A DNA stretch of 64,000 nt from Plotosus lineatus. Taxonomy: Eukaryota > Chordata > Actinopteri > Siluriformes > Plotosidae. The stretch's first letter is position 1. Every line of letters begins with the position of its first letter. Shown piece after piece: positions 58,066 through 64,000 of this stretch. Location: positions 12,266,001-12,330,000 of the forward strand of contig CM045751.1 of assembly GCA_024760905.1 (NCBI GenBank). The letters run 5' to 3'. The notes under the pieces are model-generated. The model saw only the letters and a list, made by a program, of their open reading frames with translations. It ran no database searches and was not told where the DNA came from. The position numbers and the translations under genes were made by a program.

Positions 58066-58234
58066 TCTTTTTCTTTTCGGCTTTTTACCTTTTTTAAGGG
58101 TCGCCACAGCGAATCATCTGATTCGCATATTTGATTTGGCAGAGGCTTTTACATCGGTTGCTCTTCCTGACACAACCCTTTAGCAAGGGGCAGAAACATG
58201 CTGACCGCTTTGCAGCCTAATCTTTACGAAAGGT
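58066..58234 (-). repeat. SINE-1, variant B, 3' half
   Basis: CTTTTCGGCTTTTTACC, then AAGGGTCGCCACAGCGAATC, GATTTGGCAGAGGCTTTTAC and GCAGCCTAATCTTTACGAAA; interrupted at about 58235 by a SINE-2. Confidence 0.88.
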
Positions 58235-58532
58235 AAAGCCTGTTGGGTTTTTTTTTTTTTTTTTACACCCAAGCCCAGTGGCTCATCAGGCCGGTGCTTA
58301 TCCCCGGTTTCTTTAGCGTGAAGCGACTAGGAGTTCAACTCCTCCTCGATGAGATGTATATTTCCCAGTATATTTCACTGGTACCCATTTATACTGCTGG
58401 GTGAACAGAGGCACACTTGTGGTTGAGACCTTGCTCAGGGGTCTTAGCACAGTGGGGGTCTCAGTGTGATTCGAACTCACAACCTCCCGATCATGAGTGC
58501 AACACCCTAACCACTACACCACCGGCCCCAGT
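58235..58532 (-). repeat. SINE-2, inserted in SINE-1
   Basis: GGTAAAGCCTGTTGGGTTTT at left, GTGATTCGAACTCACAACC B-box complement, ACCACTACACCACCGGCCCC at right. The rest of the SINE-1 is absent on the right side. Confidence 0.9.
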
Positions 58533-58535
58533 ACA

Positions 58536-58679
<144 letters not shown>

Positions 58680-58681
58680 CA

Positions 58682-59210
58682 CAGGGGGTGGACAAAATAA
58701 TGGAAACACCTAACATTTTGGCATCATAATCTTTGAACATAATTTAAACAATCAAATCTATGGCATATGTTATTATTTTTTGCATAATAATTTTTGTCAA
58801 TATCAATCATACGTTTTTTGATATGTTGATGTAAAATAAATTATTTTTTTTCCTTTTTCAGATATTGAAAACATTAATCAAACCCCATAATGGCAGACGT
58901 CTCAGATTTTAAAAGAGGCCAAATTGTTGGAGCTCATATGGTCGGCGCTAGTGTAACGAAAACTGCCCAAATGTTCGGTGTTTCAAGAGGTACTGTCTCA
59001 AAAGTAATGACTGCCTTTGAAAGAGAGCGAAAAATGTCCTCAGCAAAGCACAAGTCCGCCATCGTCTCTAAAAGAGTCGGCGGGTGTTCGAACTGAAGAA
59101 TGGCTTCAAATTTGTATGAATCAATACATATGCCAAGTTTTGATCGTTTAAATTATGTTCAAAGATTATGATGCCAAAATGTTAGGTGTGTCCAGGATTT
59201 TGTCCACCCC

Positions 59211-59213
<3 letters not shown>
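58682..59213 (+). mobile_element. Tc1/mariner-type internally deleted element
   Basis: 532 bp with inverted termini of about 70 bp: CAGGGGGTGGACAAAATAAT at the left and its near-complement (ATTTTGTCCACCCCCTG) at the right, both extended by AACATTTTGGCATCATAATC. TA lies on the right; CA on the left. Carries a truncated transposase start. Confidence 0.93.
58890..59096 (+). pseudogene. Tc1-type transposase N-terminal fragment
   Basis: 69 codons: MADVSDFKRGQIVGAHMVGA, SVTKTAQMFGVSRGTVSKVM, TAFERERK. This is the first helix-turn-helix DNA-binding subdomain (paired-like) of a Tc1-family transposase; the catalytic DDE domain is deleted. It cannot transpose by itself. The reading frame stops shortly after SKRVGGCSN. 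Confidence 0.85.

Positions 59214-59282
<69 letters not shown>
59214..59282. repeat. (TA)n microsatellite
   Basis: Pure TA run immediately to the right of the Tc1-type element. Confidence 0.97.
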
Positions 59283-59284
<2 letters not shown>

Positions 59285-59622
59285 TCTTTCCTCCTTTCGA
59301 CTTTTTCCCTTTCTCGGGAGTCGCCACAGCGAATCATCTGATTTGCACGTTTGATTTGGCAGAGGTTTTTACATCGGATGCCCTTCCTGTCAAAACCCTT
59401 TTAGCAAGGGACAGAAACTCACTGACGGCTTTGCAGCTACTCTTTACGAAAGTCAGCAATGGTTCTTTTACATGCCTCTCACCATAGACAATGAGAGACA
59501 TGGCCCGCCTTTGATAACCCAGTTAGATGCACTGGGGGGACAGTGACAACCTTGTGGGGACTCGAACCCCCAACCTTAGGATCAGCGATCCTGCGCCCTA
59601 TCCACAAGACCACCACTGCCCC

Positions 59623-59624
<2 letters not shown>
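59285..59624 (-). repeat. SINE-1, variant B, full length
   Basis: CCTTTCGACTTTTTCCC tail complement, GGAGTCGCCACAGCGAATCA, body, head complement ending ACCACTGCCCC. TA arrays lie on both sides, so any target duplication is masked. Confidence 0.92.

Positions 59625-59713
<89 letters not shown>
59625..59713. repeat. (TA)n(CA)n microsatellite
   Basis: TA 59625-59674 then CA 59675-59711. Confidence 0.97.
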
Positions 59714-59714
<1 letters not shown>

Positions 59715-59716
<2 letters not shown>

Positions 59717-61750
59717 TCTTTAGATGAGGCATGAAATATATCAAGTTGCTGACTAACTATAGGAAGCAGAAAAAACAAAAAAACAAACAAAAAAACCACC
59801 TACAATGAATTTTTTTTCTTTAGTGTTATACTCAACATTACTTATATAACACAAACATATGATCTGACTCACACAAGAAGTACTATCAGAGCTGCTGTTT
59901 TGGAAAGTGAATAATATAAAATGAGAAATATGAGATATAGTGGTGTACTATTAAAATGCATATAGTTAATCATTTGCTTCTAAGTGAATTCTGAAAGGTA
60001 GAATATTGACGGTGATTTATTTGTGTATACATTTACATTGACATTGTAAAGCTCCTGCATCCTGAAAGCATTAGCCATCATCTTGCTGATATGACGGATC
60101 GATTTCTGGAGAGAAAGAAATGTCAATAGACCCGCAGAGCTTTTGCGGATAAGCCGTTCTCTCATTAGCTGAACATCATCACTGTTTACAGGCAGTACAG
60201 TAGATCTCTGATTATTTCCTCTCTGTCAGTCTCCTGCCTCTCCTTTGCATCCAGGAAAGAAAAGCTAGCTAATGTCATTACTCCAGCAAATGGACTCTGC
60301 TGGGTTACTCAGTGAGAAAAAAAACAAGTCAGAGTTTGTGAGAGCAAACTGGCCATTAGGAAACAGGAAATTCATTTCACAAACTTCAGAGAGAGACTGC
60401 TGGAGGATCAAAAATCACCTGATTGGACCACAGCAAAGCCGAGAAGCAGCTGTGGCTGATCATATATTATATGCATTTTGTTTAAATCTCAGGATAGATA
60501 AATAACATGAGATTTACAAGTTGCCTCAAGAAATTTTAGCTGTTTTGTTTTGGTTTTTGTCCTGCAAGCATCAGGCATCAGGTATTTGATCCCCAGGAGG
60601 GGGCGCTCTTATGTGGCTTTACTTCATCCAATCGCCTTTGAAACACAAGAAACACATTGCAGTCATTACTGAGAGATGTATTTCGAATGTTCATGTACTG
60701 TTCCCAGTACTTGTTATTAATTTATTTATTTTTTAATAGTGAAATGTCTCCAAACCACCAACACCCTTCAGTGATGACTCCACCAATCCATCCACAGCTG
60801 TTTCACTACAATCTAACACATCTCTTGCTGAATGTAGATGCTGGTTCCACCCTACTGGCTCGAAAACACACATCCGCAGGAACATACATCTTCACATCAT
60901 AAGTCAATGCAGCAATAGTACAAACAATATTCATGTGCTTCAAAGATTAAGTTGCTGTAACACAACATTCAGGGTAATTCTAATATCCCATGATAATTTG
61001 TGCAAATTTCACTCTAAAGCGACTAATAATAACAAACTGTAAATGGTTATGCATGGAAGCCAGTAAAATGGAATGGAAGCATGAAAGTTTAATTAGTTAA
61101 AAAATCCTAATGAGTGTAATTTTTTTTTTTCGTTTTGTTTTTTAAACATCGCAACAGTAGTGAAAAAAGTACTGAAAGTACCCTTAACTACAATGTGACA
61201 CTACACTCAACCGAAAATATAGATTCATTCGTTCATTCTGGTCAGGTTTGTAATGAATCCCGAGCAGATCCAAATAACACGACATGCATGGTGACAGAAT
61301 TTACCCACAATGGACCGGAAATCTGCCACAAGGGCCCACGCACACACTCAATCACACCAGTCATCAATCCAGCTATCGGCATGTATTTGGTAGATGTGAA
61401 TAAAACAGAGAATCTGAACAAAAGCTCATATAAAGATGAGGAGAAAAAGGGGATCTCCACATGCCACACAGACTTGTGTTCAAAATAACAGTGATTAAAG
61501 CTCAAAATCCTGATCATCATTTTTATTTCCAGATAATAACATGTTCTATTTCGCATCTAAACAAGAAGAAAATGTATCAAATCTGTGTTATTCCTTTAAA
61601 GAAATTAAAGAAAAGTGAATATTAGACCGGTCCAAAAAAAATCAGTGTCTGCTTCTACTTTACAAACTCAAACATTCACTGTAGAACCTGAAAAAATGTT
61701 TAAGATTTTGTTCTTTTTTAATCACCGAACTAATATTCAGTAGTACAATC
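59715..61750. other. unannotated upstream stretch
   Basis: About 2 kb without recognised repeats. A 117-codon ORF (61135-61488) is Ser/Thr/Asn-rich with no known domain and no splice or codon-use support. Treated as incidental. Confidence 0.45.
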
Positions 61751-61754
61751 ACCG

Positions 61755-62470
61755 GATCTGAGAACTGCTGCACATCTGTATTGCATGGAGTCAACCAACA
61801 TCTGGCACCTGTGAGCAGGTTTTTCAGCCCAGGATGACTGGACTACATTCCACATTCTTCTCGATTTCTTTGTTTTGCCTCAGAAGCTGCATTTTTCATG
61901 TTACCTCACAAGATTTCTATTGGATTAAGGTCTGGGGATGGGGATGCTGCCCCATGACGTCAATCTTGTTGGTTTGGATCCAATATGTTTCCCGTTAACT
62001 GGTGTGTTTGGGGTTGTTATCTTGTTGGAACCCATTTCAAGGGTATTTCCTCTTCAGTATAAGGCAGCATGACCTCTTCAAGTATTCTGATGCATGCACT
62101 GACCCGTGATCCCTAAGATGCAATAAAAAGGCCCAACACTGTAGTATGAGAAACATCCCCATATCATGATGCTTGCGCCACCATGTTTCACTGGCTTTAA
62201 TTCAGTGTTCGGGGATCATCTAGGGAGGCCACTAGATCCAGTAAGAACAATCTTACTTGCATCAGTCCACAAACTGTTGTGCCATTTCTTTGGCAATTGT
62301 AACCTCTTCAGCACATGGCTTTTCAACAGTGGGACTTTGCAGGGGTTTTTTGCCGATAGCTCTGCCTCATATAGGCGCTTTTTAATTGCAACAGGACTCA
62401 CAGGTGACTTCAGACCTTCTTTGATCTTTCTGTTGATGACTGTTGGCCGAGTCCTTGCCATTTTGTTTCT
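61755..62470 (-). pseudogene. Tc1-type transposase pseudogene
   Basis: Minus-strand frames give KMARTRPTVINRKIKEGLKS, KRLYEAELSAKNPCKVPLL, LQLPKKWHNSLWTDASKIVL near the start, and further on SPSPDLNPIEIL, a stop, then GNMKNAASEAKQRNREE. PDLNPIE surrounding the second catalytic Asp region and the W..SLWTDASK block (normally WSDETKF-like, first Asp) mark the DDE domain. Multiple stops and frameshifts; the N-terminal HTH is incomplete. A different subfamily from the element at 58682. Inverted termini were not identified. Confidence 0.85.
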
Positions 62471-62497
62471 TCTTCCATCCATTCACATAGTAGATTT

Positions 62498-62536
62498 TTT
62501 TGGCTTTTCCCTTCAGAGGTCGCCACAGCAAATCAT
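62498..62536 (-). repeat. short RTE-type 3' tail fragment
   Basis: TTTGGCTTTTCCCTTCAGAG then GTCGCCACAGCAAATCAT matches the 3' end of the RTE copies/SINE-1 variant B; interrupted at 62538 by the foldback element. Confidence 0.75.
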
Positions 62537-62539
62537 ATA

Positions 62540-63290
62540 CAGACAGTCGTCGACTTCCGACTGCTTTTGGTTCCGGCGGACCGGTTGTAAGTCGATCTGG
62601 TCGTATGGCGTCTTTCCATCCAAATACAATCACGCCAAACAAAAACAGATGAATAAATCTCGTGCATTTAAATCTATACGGTACATCTAATTTCAATTCC
62701 ACGTCAGTGACACGCAGCGGAGAGCCAATCCTTTCTGTACTCCACTGTGTGGGCGGGTCCGATAGCTTCAAACTCCAATTTTATTGGATTATAACAACAG
62801 CCACAGACTGCGCGTGTTGTTTGAGTAAAGAGATAAATTTCCCTCGTTTTCATCGGCTCATTTCCACGAAGCCAGGCACAGCTGGCAAGCAAACACAAAT
62901 GGACAGACATTGAAAAACTTCAACCTGCAAACCAGCTGATTGCCAAAACTTGGGACGCGCTTCCTGTCACATAAACACTGCAGTGTGTGAGTCCAATAAA
63001 ATTAGAGTTTCAAGGTATCGGACCCGCCCACACAGAAAGGATTGGCGCTCAGCTTCGTGCCACAGTGACGTGGCATTGAAAAGTAAATGAATAGATTTGC
63101 TCTGAGCAGTTAGAAAGTGAAGCTGCATCATCTCCTGCTTGGCCTTTTAAGATGCTGGTGCTGGTGGAAGCGCAAACAACTGTCGTACGCAACACTCGCA
63201 CTGCACTGCCATGAATCATGCTTCACCACTTTTGCGGTCGTAAAGTCGATCAGACGTAACTCGCATAGGTCGTAAGTCGACGACTCACTG
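62540..63290. mobile_element. foldback-type pogo/Tigger-like element (CAGTGAGTCGTCGACTTACG)
   Basis: Termini CAGACAGTCGTCGACTTCCG and the inverse GTAAGTCGACGACTCACTG, TA flanks (62538-62539, 63291-63292). The inverted homology runs far inward: 62696-62790 is the inverse of 62992-63083 (CCAATCCTTTC and GGGCGGGTCCGATA blocks). So most of the 751 bp is two long inverted arms round a central loop. No transposase. Confidence 0.9.
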
Positions 63291-63807
63291 TATGTATATA
63301 TAAAATATAGCTAAGTTTGATATTAGCAACTGTCATCCAGGTCATGGTACTCTTGATCATTTGATTTTTGAATTTTTAGACTCTCATTTGAAAGTCCTCT
63401 AAGAGCTGACAGAAATTTGATATTTTTAATATTGCATTTAAAATACAATTGTTTAGTATGACAGAGTAGTTTATTGAAAAAATGAGCGAAAACATAAGGA
63501 GGATTAGAATTCAGTGCTTGATGCTACAGTATATTATTAATAATGCACTGAATACTCATTCTGGTCAGTAAAAGGTGAAAAACAGACCCAACGCTTTGTT
63601 TGTTTTATTATTATTAATCAAGGAAACTCATTGGCTAATGAGTATTTTTATCCTTGAAAACAAAATCAGACTTGCTAGTTTCATAGTTCTTTTGAATTTG
63701 TTGTGATTTTAAAAACACCAAAGTATAAAAACTGTACGTATGATTATGTAGGTTAACAAAATGCGTCAAGGGCACTCCTCCAGCAAAGCCCAGCAATCCT
63801 CAAAATG

Positions 63808-64000
63808 AACCATTCATTCATTCATTTTCTGTAACCGCTTAATCCTAATTAGGGTCGTGGGGAGGCTGGAGCCCATCCCAGCTGACTCCGGGCGAGGGCA
63901 GAGTACACCCTCGACAGCTCGCCAGGCCATCGCAGGGCAGAAACACGCTGACGGTTGTGTAGCTACTCTTGTCGAAAGTCAGCAATGGTTCTTTTACGCC
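63808..64000 (-). repeat. SINE-1, variant A, cut by the window end
   Basis: CATTCATTCATTTTCTGTAA tail, CCGCTTAATCCTAATTAGGG, and body to TCAGCAATGGTTCTTTTACG; the head lies beyond 64000. Confidence 0.92.

Noticed and set aside
61135..61488. 117-codon Ser/Thr/Asn-rich plus-strand ORF
   Set aside because: No domain, no splice or promoter support, low-complexity composition.

Overview
The window is vertebrate, almost certainly ray-finned fish, nuclear DNA. It carries the 5' end of one large split gene on the minus strand and a dense load of transposable elements. There are no bacterial-type genes, operons or CRISPR arrays. The fish assignment is inferred from the repeats: tRNA-derived SINEs ending in short tandem GAATG-type tails, RTE-type LINE ends, hAT and Tc1/pogo-type elements, and very long CA/TA microsatellites.

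The gene is a non-erythroid beta-spectrin, best matched to sptbn1. Read on the minus strand, the first coding exon lies at 50338-50194, an alternative first coding exon at 38662-38548, a shared exon at 17900-17749 and the next exon at 241-68. Both first exons end in phase 1 and can join the shared exon to restore the same aspartate codon. One product starts with the long N-terminal leader. The other starts with a short leader containing the FNYNQLEGRFKQLQ block typical of the short SPTBN1 isoform. Together the exons encode the N-terminus and most of the first calponin-homology (actin-binding) domain. The rest of the gene lies beyond position 1. Introns are about 17.5 kb, 20.6 kb (from the alternative exon) and 32.3 kb. 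Positions 50405-64000 are upstream sequence or a 5' UTR intron.

The introns and upstream region are filled by several families: (1) a tRNA-derived SINE (here SINE-1) that occurs with two different 3' tails; (2) a second tRNA-derived SINE (SINE-2); (3) an older tRNA-like SINE (SINE-3) sharing one tail with SINE-1; (4) 5'-truncated RTE-type LINEs whose 3' end matches the other SINE-1 tail; (5) pogo/Tigger-like nonautonomous elements with TA target sites; (6) hAT elements, two with perfect 8-bp target duplications; (7) Tc1-type remnants; (8) two copies of a solo LTR, one with a perfect 5-bp target duplication; and (9) many microsatellites, a degenerate minisatellite and several perfect hairpins. 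Insertions are nested, so relative ages can be read.

No new protein system was found. The most notable points are the SINE-1 tail exchange, the alternative first exon of sptbn1, a hAT element whose interior is inverted-homologous to its own flank, and large foldback structures.
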